DNA of 64,000 nt from Halobacillus fulvus (lineage in GTDB: Bacteria > Bacillota > Bacilli > Bacillales > Halobacillaceae), in NCBI GenBank assembly GCA_004078665.1, contig SCFO01000002.1, forward strand, positions 434,001 through 498,000. Direction: 5' to 3'. The notes beneath the pieces were generated by a model. The model did no database searches, had not been told where the DNA came from, and saw nothing but the letters and a program-made list of their open reading frames with translations. A program made the position numbers and the translations under genes. This document shows, in pieces, positions 17,865 through 28,165 of the stretch (position 1 is the first letter of the stretch; every line of letters begins with the position of its first letter).

Positions 17865-18755
17865 GTGAGAATAAAAAAAGCGATTATACCCGCAGCGGGT
17901 TTTGGAACTAGATTTCTTCCTGCCACAAAAGCACAGCCGAAAGAAATGCTTCCGATCGTCGATAAACCGACGATCCAATATATCGTCGAAGAAGCGGTGG
18001 AAGCGGGTATTGAAGAGATTATCATTGTTACAGGTAAAGGGAAACGGTCGATTGAAGATCATTTTGACATCGCGTGTGAACTAGAAAGTCATCTGATGAA
18101 AAAAGGAAAAGAGGATATGCTGGAGAAGGTCCGTTATTCGACGGACCTTGCCGATATCCACTATATCAGGCAAAAAGAACAAAAAGGTCTGGGACATGCC
18201 GTATGGTGTGCCCGTAACTTCATAGGAAATGAGCCGTTCGCTGTTCTGTTGGGGGATGACATTGTGAAGGGAGAAACGCCTGGAATCAGACAGCTGATTG
18301 ATGTTTACGAGCAGACAGGGGCGTCTGTCATCGGAGTACAAACCGTTCCAGATGAAGAAACTCATCGCTATGGAATCATTGATCCGGGGAATCACATGGG
18401 CAGACGTTATCAGGTCGAAGCTTTTGTAGAAAAACCAGTACAAGGTACAGCTCCATCTAATTTAGCGATTATTGGGCGATATATTCTCACACCTGAGATA
18501 TTTGAATACCTTAACGAACATCAAGTTGGCGCGGGAGGAGAAATTCAACTGACAGATGCAATCAATAAGTTGAATGAAGCTCAGGTCGTGCACGCTTACG
18601 ATATCGATGCCAGCCGCTACGATATTGGAGATAAAGCAGGATTTGTGAAAACCACGCTGGAGTTTGCTCTCCAAAGAGAAGACCTTCGGGATGATTTACT
18701 TCGATACATGAATGAAAAGATGGAGGAATACGAACGTACCCTTTTGAGACTGTAA
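17865..18755 (+). CDS. galU: UTP-glucose-1-phosphate uridylyltransferase
   Basis: 296 residues, GTG start behind AAAGGAGGA. Motifs are [28 protein letters not shown] at the N-terminus (nucleotide binding), [14 protein letters not shown] and FVEKP. It forms UDP-glucose for wall glycans, glycolipids or exopolysaccharide. Here it is co-transcribed with a glycosyltransferase; the genome probably has another gtaB elsewhere, which cannot be checked from the window. Confidence 0.93.
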   Translation: MRIKKAIIPAAGFGTRFLPATKAQPKEMLPIVDKPTIQYIVEEAVEAGIEEIIIVTGKGKRSIEDHFDIACELESHLMKKGKEDMLEKVRYSTDLADIHYIRQKEQKGLGHAVWCARNFIGNEPFAVLLGDDIVKGETPGIRQLIDVYEQTGASVIGVQTVPDEETHRYGIIDPGNHMGRRYQVEAFVEKPVQGTAPSNLAIIGRYILTPEIFEYLNEHQVGAGGEIQLTDAINKLNEAQVVHAYDIDASRYDIGDKAGFVKTTLEFALQREDLRDDLLRYMNEKMEEYERTLLRL

Positions 18756-18834
18756 ACTCAAGAGATCAAAAATCGATAAATTCATCAACAATCGTACGTT
18801 TCAACATAACCCCTGCGTGTTTAAGGTTTAAGTC

Positions 18835-18864
18835 AAAGGCTTCCCAATAGGAAGCCTTTTTTAT
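18835..18864 (+). terminator. Intrinsic terminator after galU
   Basis: AAAGGCTTCC, loop CAATA, GGAAGCCTTT, followed by TTT. Confidence 0.9.
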
Positions 18865-18941
18865 GTAAAGGAGGATTGAGGGAGGAGGACGTGGAAATCA
18901 TAAAGACCACACAAGTGTAAGCAGAAAGGAAGAAACCAAAA

Positions 18942-19121
18942 ATGAAAGAAATCCTATTCGCTTTGATTACAGGTTTTATCGTCGGAGTCGTCTTTGCTGT
19001 CATGAAGCTGCCGATACCAGCCCCTCCGGCTGCCGCTGGAGTTGTTGGTATCGCAGGCATTTATTTTGGGTTTAAATTCGTGTCATGGGTTGGACCGATG
19101 ATTTCCGAAGTGATGAAATAG
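18942..19121 (+). CDS. XapX domain small membrane protein
   Basis: 59 residues. The ATG follows AGAAAGGA by about 11 bases. The XapX-type sequence (DUF1427) is plain: LITGFIVGVVFAVMKLPIPA, then PPAAAGVVGIAGIYFGFKF, giving two membrane helices around a proline-rich turn. Function unknown in the family. Its stop codon abuts that of the convergent cardiolipin synthase gene with no bases between and no terminator. Confidence 0.85.
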   Translation: MKEILFALITGFIVGVVFAVMKLPIPAPPAAAGVVGIAGIYFGFKFVSWVGPMISEVMK

Positions 19122-20303
19122 TTAGAGAAAAGGTCTTAAAAGAATAGCGAGTTTCTGATTGAATTTCGTTTTTAACGATCGGTTCTTCCAAAAGGACTCA
19201 TCCAAAGAAATCGCGTCTTCAAAATCTTCCATGTACATGTTCCGTAAATTGCGGACAAACGTATCATCATAAATGAACGTGTTGACTTCCTTATTCAAGA
19301 ACAAGCTTCTGCGGTCAAAGTTCGCCGTCCCGAGATCCGCAAGCTTTTGATCGGACATGATGACTTTTGCGTGGTAAAAGCCGGCATCAAAAAATTTCAC
19401 ATGGGCCCCATGTTCGGAGAGCTCTTTCAAATAGGGAAGCCCCCCTTCTTTTACAAAAGGATGATCGGCTTTCAGTGGAACGAGAATGTAGAGCTGGACC
19501 CCGCGTTTTAATGCTTTCAATAAAGAATTTTGAAGAGTAGGCGAGGGGATGAAATAAGGAGATCCGATCAACAATTCCTGCTGGCAGTCTTTGATGATTT
19601 CGTTGATCTCTTCTTCGAGCCCAAATCCATCCGTTGCGGTGATGCTTAACGGGTGAGCGCCCTCCTTATCGACATGGATCGCTTCATGCTTTTCTCCTGT
19701 GGCCAAGTACCAGTCATCTAGAAACACACCATGGAGCTCTTGAACGACAGGCCCTGTCAGACGCATATGATAGTCGCGCCAGTCTCCAAATTTCGGAGTC
19801 TCTCCGATATAGTTTTTTCCGATATTAAAACCGCCGGCATACGCGATTTCTCCATCGATAACGGCAATCTTCCGGTGATTCCGTCGGTTCAAGCGGTAAA
19901 ATAAATACGGAAATCCTGGCACTTCAGCGAAATGAAAGTCCACACCCGCTTCCTTCAATGACTGTCGCATCTGTTTATTCACCCGGTACCCACCAAGCCG
20001 GTCGGTCAACAGCCGTACAGGAACGCCTTCTGAGGCTTTATTTTTCAATATTTGCAGGAAATTTTCACTGATGTAATCGTTATCGATCAAATAGAAGAAA
20101 ATGTCCACCTGTTTTGTAGCGGAGGCGATATCCTGAAACAGGCGTTCATATAAAGGACTGCCATTTTTAAAAAGGTGATAGTCGCCTGTCGTTCTTCGAA
20201 ACGGCAACTTTCTTGGGTTTTGATGATGATGCTTGCGGCCTAATTTAAAATCAATGACCAGTAATAAAATAAAAATCATGACGATGAACAAAAGTGTAAT
20301 CAT
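19122..20303 (-). CDS. ywjE: Cardiolipin synthase-like phospholipase D family protein
   Basis: 393 residues from MITLLFIVMI; GGAGGTGA lies 7 bases upstream, so the longer frame start 51 bases earlier is not used. One N-terminal membrane helix is followed by two HKD motifs: NHRKIAVIDGEIAYAGGFNIG and YHAKVIMSDQKLADLGTANFDRRS. These form one active site that condenses phosphatidylglycerol. Synteny with fadF on the divergent side matches B. subtilis ywjE-ywjF. Other phospholipase D chemistry is possible, but cardiolipin synthesis is the family norm. Confidence 0.88.
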   Translation of the reverse strand: MITLLFIVMIFILLLVIDFKLGRKHHHQNPRKLPFRRTTGDYHLFKNGSPLYERLFQDIASATKQVDIFFYLIDNDYISENFLQILKNKASEGVPVRLLTDRLGGYRVNKQMRQSLKEAGVDFHFAEVPGFPYLFYRLNRRNHRKIAVIDGEIAYAGGFNIGKNYIGETPKFGDWRDYHMRLTGPVVQELHGVFLDDWYLATGEKHEAIHVDKEGAHPLSITATDGFGLEEEINEIIKDCQQELLIGSPYFIPSPTLQNSLLKALKRGVQLYILVPLKADHPFVKEGGLPYLKELSEHGAHVKFFDAGFYHAKVIMSDQKLADLGTANFDRRSLFLNKEVNTFIYDDTFVRNLRNMYMEDFEDAISLDESFWKNRSLKTKFNQKLAILLRPFL

Positions 20304-20375
20304 GATCGAATCACCTCCAGACCATTTAGTTTTCCCTACTGCCAGCTTTTTCAAAAGAGAAAATGTAAAATTATG

Positions 20376-20405
20376 TTGACTGAATGCTCATTCATAATTT
20401 ATCAT
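20376..20405 (+). promoter_or_regulatory. fadF promoter with palindromic operator
   Basis: TTGACT (20376-20381) and TATCAT (20400-20405), 18-bp spacer. The perfect palindrome TGAATG-CT-CATTCA (20381-20394) lies in the spacer. It resembles a shortened Bacillus FadR box (TGAATGAnTAnTCATTCA). Confidence 0.65.
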
Positions 20406-20491
20406 TAAGCTATAAGATTCAGAAAATTTATGTTTCTGATCCGGCAAAGTGCCAATCGCAGCTGTGATCACAACAAAGAGGGGGAGAACAA

Positions 20492-22624
20492 ATGAGTCCG
20501 TTGTTAATCGCAAACTGGATTCTGTTCCTTGGCGTAACGATTTATGGATTTTATTTATTCGTTCGCGTCGTTCGCACACGTATCGCTTACATCAAGATGG
20601 GGCGGAAATTCGAGTTTGATGGTCAAATCAAAAGTCGAATGCAGAAAGTATGGGTCAACGTATTCGGCCAGAAAAAATTATTAAAAGACAAAAAATCTGG
20701 AATCATTCACGTCATGATGTTCTATGGATTTATTCTTGTCCAGTTCGGAGCGATCGATTTTATTTGGAAGGGGCTCGTGCCTGATACACACCTGCCGTTA
20801 GGTCCTTTTTATCCAGGATTCGTCTTCTTCCAAGAACTTGTGACATTGACGATTCTCGTCGCCGTCATCTGGGCATTTTACCGTCGTTACATTGAAAAGC
20901 TTGTCAGATTGAAGCGTGGCTTTAAAGCAGGACTTGTCCTTATTTTTATTGGAACATTGATGGTGACCGTTCTTGTCGGGAACGGAATGGGATTGATCTG
21001 GTTCGATCATGAAGCGGCATGGACAGAGCCTGTTGCGAGCATTATTGCAAGCGCTTTCTACTGGTTGCCACCAGCTGCAGCCGCCACGATTTTCTATGTG
21101 ATGTGGTGGATCCACCTGTTGATCTTGCTGACATTCCTAGTGTATGTACCTCAATCGAAGCACGCGCACTTGATTGCAGCACCGATCAACGTCTTTCTAA
21201 ACCGTGAAGAGCCGCCTGGGAAGCTGCAGCCGATCGATTTTGATATCGATGAGGAAGCAGATGAAGAGGATGTCTCCTTTGGGGTCGGAAAAATTGAAGA
21301 TTTTAATCAACTGCAGATGATCGATTTTTACGCTTGTGTAGAATGTGGTCGTTGTACAAGCGTCTGCCCGGCTTCTGGATCAGGGAAAATGCTGTCTCCA
21401 ATGGATTTGATTTTGAAACTCCGTGATCATTTGACGGAAAAAGGAGCAGCGGTAACCGGACAATCGCCATGGGTTCCAGCCTATGCATTTGCGGGAACAG
21501 AAGGGAATACACTGGCGCAAATGGCACGTACTCAGGGAAGTGATGAGGCAGCAGCTTCAATTGAAGCGGTTCAAAACAAGAGTTTGATCGGTGATGTCAT
21601 CACAGAGGAAGAGCTTTGGGCCTGTACGACTTGCCGGAACTGTGAGGATGCGTGTCCGGTAATGAACGAACACGTCGATAAAATCATCGATCTTCGCCGT
21701 TACCTTGTGCTGACAGAAGGCAAGATGGATGCCGATGGACAGCGTGCGATGATGAACATCGAACGCCAAGGTAATCCTTGGGGGCTTTCTAAGAAGGAGC
21801 GCGAAGACTGGCGCAACCTTGAGGAAGATGTTCATATTCCAACCGTAAAAGAATTGAAGAAGTCCGGAGAAGACTTTGAATACTTATTCTGGGTCAGCTC
21901 AATGGGTTCTTATGATAACCGCAGTCAAAAAATCGCCATGGCCTTTGCTAAGCTGATGAACAAAGCAGGGATCAAGTTTGCGATACTCGGAAACCGTGAA
22001 CAAAACTCCGGGGATACTGCGCGCCGGATGGGGAACGAATTCCTTTTCCAAGAGCTTGCAGAGAAGAACATGAAAGAGTTCTCGAAGTATGATGTGAAGA
22101 AAATCGTCACGATCGACCCTCATGCTTATAACATTTTCAAAAATGAATATCCAGACTTCGGGCTAGAAGCCGAGGTGTACCACCATACGGAACTGCTCGC
22201 GGAGTGGCTGAAGGACGGACTCCTTAAACCAGAGGGCGTTGTCAGAGAGAAGATTACGTACCATGACAGCTGCTATCTCGGTCGTTACAACGAAGTGTAT
22301 CAGCCGCCGCGTGAAGTGCTTGAAATGATTCCAGGCGTTGAAGTCGTCGAGATGAAGCGTAACCGTTCAAACGGAATGTGTTGCGGCGCTGGCGGAGGCA
22401 TGATGTGGATGGAAGAGAAATCCGGAAACCGTGTCAACGTAGCTCGTACAGAACAGGCTCTCGAGGTGGAACCGACGATGATTTCCAGCGGCTGTCCGTT
22501 CTGTCTGACGATGCTTTCTGACGGAACGAAAGCGAAAGAAGTGGAGGAAAGCGTCAGCACGATGGATATTGCCGAGATTTTAGCGAAGTCGATCTTCGAA
22601 AAGGCAGAAGAGAAAACGGCATAA
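20492..22624 (+). CDS. fadF: FadF-type iron-sulfur electron-transfer protein
   Basis: 710 residues. The N-terminal part has five or six membrane helices (about 5-25, 70-90, 108-125, 145-165, 190-225) like nitrate reductase gamma subunits. Two 4Fe-4S clusters follow: CVECGRCTSVCPASGSGK and CTTCRNCEDACPV. Two CCG domains are in the C-terminal half (HDSCYLGRYNE, CCGAGGGMMW, SSGCPFCLTML). This is the B. subtilis FadF (YwjF) architecture, thought to pass electrons from acyl-CoA dehydrogenases and EtfAB to menaquinone. It heads the acyl-CoA catabolic block. Confidence 0.93.
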   Translation: MSPLLIANWILFLGVTIYGFYLFVRVVRTRIAYIKMGRKFEFDGQIKSRMQKVWVNVFGQKKLLKDKKSGIIHVMMFYGFILVQFGAIDFIWKGLVPDTHLPLGPFYPGFVFFQELVTLTILVAVIWAFYRRYIEKLVRLKRGFKAGLVLIFIGTLMVTVLVGNGMGLIWFDHEAAWTEPVASIIASAFYWLPPAAAATIFYVMWWIHLLILLTFLVYVPQSKHAHLIAAPINVFLNREEPPGKLQPIDFDIDEEADEEDVSFGVGKIEDFNQLQMIDFYACVECGRCTSVCPASGSGKMLSPMDLILKLRDHLTEKGAAVTGQSPWVPAYAFAGTEGNTLAQMARTQGSDEAAASIEAVQNKSLIGDVITEEELWACTTCRNCEDACPVMNEHVDKIIDLRRYLVLTEGKMDADGQRAMMNIERQGNPWGLSKKEREDWRNLEEDVHIPTVKELKKSGEDFEYLFWVSSMGSYDNRSQKIAMAFAKLMNKAGIKFAILGNREQNSGDTARRMGNEFLFQELAEKNMKEFSKYDVKKIVTIDPHAYNIFKNEYPDFGLEAEVYHHTELLAEWLKDGLLKPEGVVREKITYHDSCYLGRYNEVYQPPREVLEMIPGVEVVEMKRNRSNGMCCGAGGGMMWMEEKSGNRVNVARTEQALEVEPTMISSGCPFCLTMLSDGTKAKEVEESVSTMDIAEILAKSIFEKAEEKTA

Positions 22625-22630
22625 TTCCTT

Positions 22631-22659
22631 CATCGGTCGCGGCTTACCCGTGACCGATG
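22631..22659 (+). terminator. Hairpin after fadF
   Basis: CATCGGTC.CGG pairs with CCG.GACCGATG with one mismatch. The tail TTGTTGTGTG is only partly T-rich, so read-through is possible. Confidence 0.6.
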
Positions 22660-22713
22660 TTGTTGTGTGAAGACATGCAGGTCCTACAAATGTATGATTA
22701 TTTTTAAAATTGT

Positions 22714-22799
22714 GGAAAGTGTGCTGGTAATTCTGTACACTTTCCTTATAGAGTGAAATTGAGCGAGCGTTCAATCGCCAATTTTGTAAGCGTTATCAT
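22714..22799 (+). promoter_or_regulatory. mmgA promoter region with second related operator and a hairpin
   Basis: GGAAAGTGT (22714-22722) and ACACTTTCC (22737-22745) form a perfect inverted repeat. Then TGAGCGAGCGTTCA (22760-22773) fits the same TGAnYGnnCRnTCA pattern as the fadF operator. It overlaps a -35-like TTCAAT (22770-22775), 18 bp from TATCAT (22794-22799). Confidence 0.55.
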
Positions 22800-22819
22800 A
22801 TAGAGGGAGGAAATGAAAC

Positions 22820-24016
22820 ATGAGTAAAACAGTGATCGTAGCAGGAGCACGTACACCCTTTGGTAAGTTTGGTGGAGCCCTCGCTCCGCTGACAGCATCC
22901 ATGCTTGGAGGCATTGCGATTAAAGGTGCATTGGAGCGAAGCGGAGTCAAGCCAGATGAAGTAGGGGAAGTCATTATGGGAACGGTTCTCCAAGGAGGAC
23001 AAGGGCAGCTGCCTTCTCGCCAGGCATCACGCGAAGCCGGCATTCCATGGGATGTGAAAACCGAGACAGTCAATAAAGTTTGTGCCTCCGGAATGAGAAG
23101 TGTAACGATGGCGGATCAGTTCATTCGTTTAGGGGATGAGGAAGTCATCGTAGCCGGCGGAATGGAAAGCATGAGCAATGCTCCTTACTTTATGCCGAAA
23201 GCACGCTGGGGACTTCGCATGGGAGACGCATCCGTCAAAGACATGATGGTCCACGATGGTCTGACATGTTCCTTCGAAAAAGTTCACATGGGGAACTACG
23301 GAAACCGGACAGCAGAAGAACTAGAACTTTCACGCGAGGCTCAGGATGAATGGGCGTATCGTAGCCATCAGCGCGCGATCGATGCCATCGAAAATGGAAC
23401 CTTGGCAGAAGAGATCACGGCCGTCGAAGTTCCACAGCGCAAAGGGGATCCAGTAGTCGTCGATCAGGATGAAGCGCCAAGAAAGAATACGACAGTAGAA
23501 GCACTATCCAAACTCCGTCCAGTATTCGATCCTCAGGGTACCATTACAGCTGGGAATGCTCCAGGGGTCAACGACGGAGCCTGCGCGATGGTCCTCATGT
23601 CTGATGAAAAAGCAAAGCAGCAGGGAATAGAGCCATTAGCTACGATCCTTGCTCATGATGAAATTGCTGTTGAAGCGCAGGATTTCCCGCAAACGCCGGG
23701 CCTCGTCATTAATAAAATTCTTAAGAAAACAGGAAAATCCATAGAAGATATAGATCTGTTCGAAGTCAACGAAGCGTTCGCCGCCGTGTCACTGGCGAGT
23801 GGTAAAATCGCAGGACTTGATCCGGAAAAAGTGAACGTCAACGGTGGAGCAGTCGCCCTTGGTCATCCAATCGGTGCAAGCGGAGCCAGGATTTTGCTGA
23901 CGCTTGCTTATGAACTGAAGCGACGCGGAGGCGGTGTCGGGATTGCTGCCATCTGCTCAGGCGGCGGACAGGGAGATGCGGTCATGATCGAAGTTCCGAA
24001 GGGGGCACAGTCATGA
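22820..24016 (+). CDS. mmgA: Acetyl-CoA C-acetyltransferase (thiolase)
   Basis: 398 residues, full-length thiolase. The nucleophile is the Cys in [10 protein letters not shown] (about residue 89); the other catalytic motifs are [10 protein letters not shown] and CSGGGQGDA. It splits acetoacetyl-CoA (or longer 3-ketoacyl-CoA) to acetyl-CoA. The site is GGGAGGAAA. It overlaps the next gene by four bases (ATGA). The order thiolase, hydroxyacyl-CoA dehydrogenase, acyl-CoA dehydrogenase equals mmgA-mmgB-mmgC of B. subtilis, although that operon is mother-cell specific there and is placed differently. Confidence 0.93.
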   Translation: MSKTVIVAGARTPFGKFGGALAPLTASMLGGIAIKGALERSGVKPDEVGEVIMGTVLQGGQGQLPSRQASREAGIPWDVKTETVNKVCASGMRSVTMADQFIRLGDEEVIVAGGMESMSNAPYFMPKARWGLRMGDASVKDMMVHDGLTCSFEKVHMGNYGNRTAEELELSREAQDEWAYRSHQRAIDAIENGTLAEEITAVEVPQRKGDPVVVDQDEAPRKNTTVEALSKLRPVFDPQGTITAGNAPGVNDGACAMVLMSDEKAKQQGIEPLATILAHDEIAVEAQDFPQTPGLVINKILKKTGKSIEDIDLFEVNEAFAAVSLASGKIAGLDPEKVNVNGGAVALGHPIGASGARILLTLAYELKRRGGGVGIAAICSGGGQGDAVMIEVPKGAQS

Positions 24017-24864
24017 ATATAGAGCGCGTCATGGTAATCGGTGCGGGTCAGATGGGCGCAGGGATTGCCCAGGTGTTTGCCCAGGCCGGTCTACAGGTCA
24101 AGCTGAACGATATGAACCAGGAAGCCCTCGATCGCGGTCTTTCAGGAATTGAAAAGCGCATGCTCAGAGCCGTTGAAAAAGGCAAAATGACAGAAGAAGA
24201 GCAGAAGGAAAGCTACAGTCGCCTGTCAGGAACAACAACTTTGGAGGCCGCCTCTGATTGTGACCTTGTCGTCGAAGCGGTTGTTGAAAATATGGAGGTC
24301 AAGGAAAAGGTGTTTCGCAAGCTTGATGAAGTGGCAGCGCCACATGCCATTTTGGCAACGAACACTTCTTCTCTTCCCATTACAGAAATTGCGGCTGTCA
24401 CGAAGCGTCCGGACCAGGTGATCGGCATGCATTTTATGAATCCCGTACCCGTCATGAAGCTCGTCGAAATCATTCGGGCGATCCAAACAAGTGACGAAAC
24501 GTATCAGGCGATTGAAGAGATGACGAAAAAGCTCAGCAAGACGCCTGTCGAAGTCGAAGATTTTCCGGGGTTTGTTTCGAACCGTATCTTAATGCCGATG
24601 ATCAATGAAGCGATCTATACAGTATATGAAGGAGTGGCGACACCGGAAGACGTAGATACGGTAATGAAGCTTGGAATGAATCATCCGATGGGGCCGCTGA
24701 CATTGGCTGATTTCATCGGACTTGATACATGTCTATATATTATGGAAGTTCTTCATGAAGGATTCGGAGACAGCAAATATCGTCCATGTCCACTGCTCCG
24801 TAAATATGTCAAAGCGGGCTGGCTCGGTAAGAAATCAGGTCGCGGATTCTACAGCTACGAATAA
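24013..24864 (+). CDS. mmgB: 3-hydroxybutyryl-CoA dehydrogenase
   Basis: 283 residues. The NAD-binding fold begins with [19 protein letters not shown]; the catalytic region is [29 protein letters not shown] and [21 protein letters not shown]. It oxidises 3-hydroxybutyryl-CoA to acetoacetyl-CoA for the thiolase encoded just upstream, with which it is translationally coupled. Confidence 0.94.
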   Translation: MNIERVMVIGAGQMGAGIAQVFAQAGLQVKLNDMNQEALDRGLSGIEKRMLRAVEKGKMTEEEQKESYSRLSGTTTLEAASDCDLVVEAVVENMEVKEKVFRKLDEVAAPHAILATNTSSLPITEIAAVTKRPDQVIGMHFMNPVPVMKLVEIIRAIQTSDETYQAIEEMTKKLSKTPVEVEDFPGFVSNRILMPMINEAIYTVYEGVATPEDVDTVMKLGMNHPMGPLTLADFIGLDTCLYIMEVLHEGFGDSKYRPCPLLRKYVKAGWLGKKSGRGFYSYE

Positions 24865-24885
24865 AGGGTGAAGGGGAGAACGACA

Positions 24886-26031
24886 ATGGAGATGCATTTT
24901 ACAGATGAACAGGAAATGATGCGCAAGATGGTCCGTGATTTTGCTGAAAAAGAGGTAGCGCCGGCTGTTGAGCGGATGGAGAGGGAAGATCGTTTTCCGT
25001 CCGAGCTGATTCCGAAAATGGGAGAACTCGGGCTGATGGGGATTCCGATTCCAGAAAAATACGGCGGGGCCGAAATGGATTACACGTCTTATATCATTGC
25101 GATCCATGAGCTTTCCAAAGTCAGTGCGACTGTAGGTGTCATCCTTTCTGTGCATACGTCTGTAGGGACGAATCCGATTCTTTACTTTGGAACGGAAGAG
25201 CAAAAACAGAAGTATATTCCGAAGCTTGCTTCAGGAGAGTACTTAGGAGCGTTCGCCTTAACAGAGCCGGGAGCAGGATCTGACGCCGGTAACTTGAAAA
25301 CGAAAGCCGAGCGGAATGGCGATCACTACGTGCTGAATGGATCAAAAGTGTTCATTACCAATGGAGGGCACGCCGATACGTTTATTGTATTCGCGAGGAC
25401 CAATCCAGATGTGAAGACCGGTAAGGGGCTCAGTGCTTTTATTGTCGAACGGGATACACCTGGCTTCTCAATCGGAAAAGCAGAGAAGAAGATGGGCATG
25501 CACGGATCGAGTACGGTTTCCCTTAATTTTGATCAATGTGAAATTCCCGTATCCCAGCGTCTCGGTGAAGAAGGGGAAGGGTATAGAATCGCTCTTGCCA
25601 ACCTCAATATCGGACGGATCGGCATCGCTGCCCAGTCGCTTGGTATTGCGGAGGCCGCTTTCGAACATGCTGCAGCTTATGCGAAAGAGCGGGAGCAATT
25701 CGGGAAGCCGATTGCATCCCTACAAGGCATTTCATTCAAGCTTGCCGATATGGCAACAGCAGTCGAGGCATCGAAACTGCTTGTCTATAATGCGGCATCT
25801 TTACAGGCTTCCGGAGCGAAATGTGGAAAAGAAGTATCGATTGCCAAACTTTTCGCATCAAGAACTGCTGTTCAAAATGCTATTGAAGCGGTTCAAATCC
25901 ACGGTGGCTACGGCTATACCAAGGATTACGCGGTAGAACGCTTCTTCCGTGATGCTAAAGTATGCGAAATTTATGAAGGTACAAGTGAAATCCAACGAAT
26001 TGTCATTGGAAATCATCTGATCAGAGACTAG
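24886..26031 (+). CDS. mmgC: Short-chain acyl-CoA dehydrogenase (MmgC-like)
   Basis: 381 residues from [18 protein letters not shown] lies 7 bases before this ATG; the GTG 18 bases earlier has no site. FAD-binding motifs are [12 protein letters not shown] and FITNGG. The base is the glutamate in [10 protein letters not shown], the position used by short-chain enzymes. The stretch [24 protein letters not shown] is close to MmgC. It probably oxidises butyryl-CoA or a branched acyl-CoA and passes electrons to Etf. Confidence 0.93.
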   Translation: MEMHFTDEQEMMRKMVRDFAEKEVAPAVERMEREDRFPSELIPKMGELGLMGIPIPEKYGGAEMDYTSYIIAIHELSKVSATVGVILSVHTSVGTNPILYFGTEEQKQKYIPKLASGEYLGAFALTEPGAGSDAGNLKTKAERNGDHYVLNGSKVFITNGGHADTFIVFARTNPDVKTGKGLSAFIVERDTPGFSIGKAEKKMGMHGSSTVSLNFDQCEIPVSQRLGEEGEGYRIALANLNIGRIGIAAQSLGIAEAAFEHAAAYAKEREQFGKPIASLQGISFKLADMATAVEASKLLVYNAASLQASGAKCGKEVSIAKLFASRTAVQNAIEAVQIHGGYGYTKDYAVERFFRDAKVCEIYEGTSEIQRIVIGNHLIRD

Positions 26032-26041
26032 GAGGATCCGA

Positions 26042-27184
26042 ATGAATTTTACATTAACCGAAGAACAACAAATGCTTAGAAAAATGGTCCGCGACTTTGC
26101 CAAGAACGAGGTAGAGCCGACAGCGGCTGAACGCGATGAAGAAGAACGGTTTGACCGTGGAATTTTCGATAAAATGGCGGAGCTTGGGCTGACGGGAATT
26201 CCGTGGCCGGAAGAGTATGGAGGCATCGGATCCGATTTTGTCAGTTATGTCATTGCTGTAGAAGAGCTGTCACGAGTTTGTGCCTCAACAGGTGTCACAT
26301 TGTCCGCTCACATTTCCCTTGCAAGCTGGCCGATCTATAAGTTCGGAAACGAAGAGCAGAAGAAAACCTATTTATCCCAGCTCGCTTCTGGAGAAAAGCT
26401 GGGAGGGTACGCATTGTCTGAGCCCGGGGCCGGCAGTGATGTCTCTTCGATGCGGACACAGGCGATATGGAAAGACGACCATTATGTGCTGAACGGAAAT
26501 AAAGTCTGGATCACAAACGGCGGCGTCGGCGACCTTTACATCGTGTTTGCCAAAACAGACCCGGATGCAGGAACCCGAGGTGTTAGTGCGTTTATCGTTG
26601 AAAAAGGAACACCAGGATTCACGTTTGGTAAGAAAGAGAAAAAACTCGGTATCCGATCATCTCCGACGACAGAACTGATTTTCGAAGATTGTAAAATTCC
26701 TAAAGAAAACCTGCTCGGAGAAGAAGGGCAAGGATTCAAAATTGCGATGATGACGCTCGACGGAGGAAGAAACGGAATTGCTGCTCAGGCCGTCGGAATC
26801 GCCCAAGGTGCATTAGATGAATCCGTCGCTTATGCCAAAGAGCGTGAACAATTCGGAAAGCCGATTGCAAGTCTTCAGGGGATATCCTTCAAGCTTGCGG
26901 ATATGGCGACAGAAATCGAGGCATCAAGACTATTAACCTATCAAGCAGCTTACCTGGAATCAGAAGGTCAGCCTTACGCGAAAGCATCTGCTATGGCGAA
27001 GCTGTATGCAGGTGATACCGCCATGAAAGTGACAACCGAAGCCGTCCAAGTCCACGGTGGCTATGGCTATACGAAGGATTATCCGGTGGAGCGCTACATG
27101 CGTGATGCGAAGATCACTCAAATTTATGAAGGAACACAAGAAATCCAGCGTCTCGTCATCGGAAGAATGGTAACGAAAGATTGA
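26042..27184 (+). CDS. acdA: Acyl-CoA dehydrogenase AcdA
   Basis: 380 residues, GGAGG before the ATG. The sequence follows B. subtilis AcdA closely ([52 protein letters not shown]). Motifs are [18 protein letters not shown] and the glutamate in [10 protein letters not shown]. It is paralogous to the preceding gene, and both carry [23 protein letters not shown]. AcdA follows fadF in B. subtilis, so this is the ancestral member at this locus. One of the two may act on isobutyryl-CoA and the other on butyryl-CoA; that is inference. Confidence 0.94.
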   Translation: MNFTLTEEQQMLRKMVRDFAKNEVEPTAAERDEEERFDRGIFDKMAELGLTGIPWPEEYGGIGSDFVSYVIAVEELSRVCASTGVTLSAHISLASWPIYKFGNEEQKKTYLSQLASGEKLGGYALSEPGAGSDVSSMRTQAIWKDDHYVLNGNKVWITNGGVGDLYIVFAKTDPDAGTRGVSAFIVEKGTPGFTFGKKEKKLGIRSSPTTELIFEDCKIPKENLLGEEGQGFKIAMMTLDGGRNGIAAQAVGIAQGALDESVAYAKEREQFGKPIASLQGISFKLADMATEIEASRLLTYQAAYLESEGQPYAKASAMAKLYAGDTAMKVTTEAVQVHGGYGYTKDYPVERYMRDAKITQIYEGTQEIQRLVIGRMVTKD

Positions 27185-27224
27185 GAATAAAACAAAACCG
27201 GATCCATAAAAGCAGGTGACTCCG

Positions 27225-28163
27225 ATGCATGATCTGGCAGAACGAATACAAAAACAGGATATGCGCGCGCTCGCACGGGCGATCACGCTGATTGAAAATG
27301 ACGATGATCAGAAGCTCGAATTGATGAGCGATATCTTTTCGATGAAGAAAAACGCCCACTATATTGGGATCACTGGATCGCCGGGTGCTGGCAAAAGCTC
27401 TTTGATCAACCGGCTCTTGACCTATATTCGCAGTCTTGACTTGACGGTCGCAGTCATAGCGGTCGATCCGACAAGTCCGTTCAGTGGAGGGTCCCTTCTT
27501 GGAGACCGGACCCGGATGAACCAGCATTTCATGGATCCGGGGATCTTCATTCGGAGCATGGCTACCCGAGGCAGTCTCGGAGGTCTTGCCCGTTCTACGA
27601 AAGATGCGATCCGGGTGTGTGATGCCTACGGTTTTGACGTTGTACTCGTCGAAACGGTAGGAGTCGGACAATCGGAGCTCGACATTATGAAGGTTGTCGA
27701 CACGACGGGTCTTGTGCTTACGCCGAACAGCGGGGATGTCCTGCAAATATTCAAAGCAGGAATCATGGAAATCGCCGACGTGTTCATCATTAATAAAGCA
27801 GACCTTCCGGGTGTCGGGAAGCTGAAAGCGACACTAGAAGAATATTTGATGATCGTCCAGCCGGATGGCTGGGAACCGCCGATCATTCGGACGGTTTCCA
27901 CTGAGAATCAAGGCATGCCAGAACTATGGGAGAAGATGAACGCTCACTATGCGTACCTTTATGAAACGGATAAAGGACACACAAAAAGAAGGCTACAGCT
28001 GGAGCTTGAAGTCTATGATCTGATCCGAGAAGAGATTTGGCGTGAAGTGAAATTAAGCATTGAGCAGGATCAACAAAAGCGTAGTCTCCTTGATGATCCT
28101 GATGTCGATCCCTATCAGTTGGCTCGTTCCTGGTTTCAGGAGTGGGTAGGTAAAGGAGAATGA
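27225..28163 (+). CDS. meaB: MeaB/ArgK-type GTPase, chaperone of a B12-dependent mutase
   Basis: 312 residues from MHDLAERIQK (AGGTGA 5 bases upstream; a GTG three codons earlier overlaps that site). G motifs are GSPGAGKSSL, DPTSPFSGGSLLGDR, VETVGVGQSE and NKAD. MeaB proteins gate cobalamin loading and protect methylmalonyl-CoA mutase. The gene lies two genes before icmF, whose product already contains a fused MeaI GTPase domain, so this stand-alone copy may serve another mutase or act redundantly. A four-base stop/start overlap lies at its 3' end. Confidence 0.9.
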   Translation: MHDLAERIQKQDMRALARAITLIENDDDQKLELMSDIFSMKKNAHYIGITGSPGAGKSSLINRLLTYIRSLDLTVAVIAVDPTSPFSGGSLLGDRTRMNQHFMDPGIFIRSMATRGSLGGLARSTKDAIRVCDAYGFDVVLVETVGVGQSELDIMKVVDTTGLVLTPNSGDVLQIFKAGIMEIADVFIINKADLPGVGKLKATLEEYLMIVQPDGWEPPIIRTVSTENQGMPELWEKMNAHYAYLYETDKGHTKRRLQLELEVYDLIREEIWREVKLSIEQDQQKRSLLDDPDVDPYQLARSWFQEWVGKGE

Positions 28164-28165
28164 CC

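Noticed and set aside
24886-27184. Adjacent acyl-CoA dehydrogenase genes as a recent tandem duplication
   Set aside because: The first follows MmgC and the second AcdA more closely than they follow each other, so they look like two old paralogues placed side by side.
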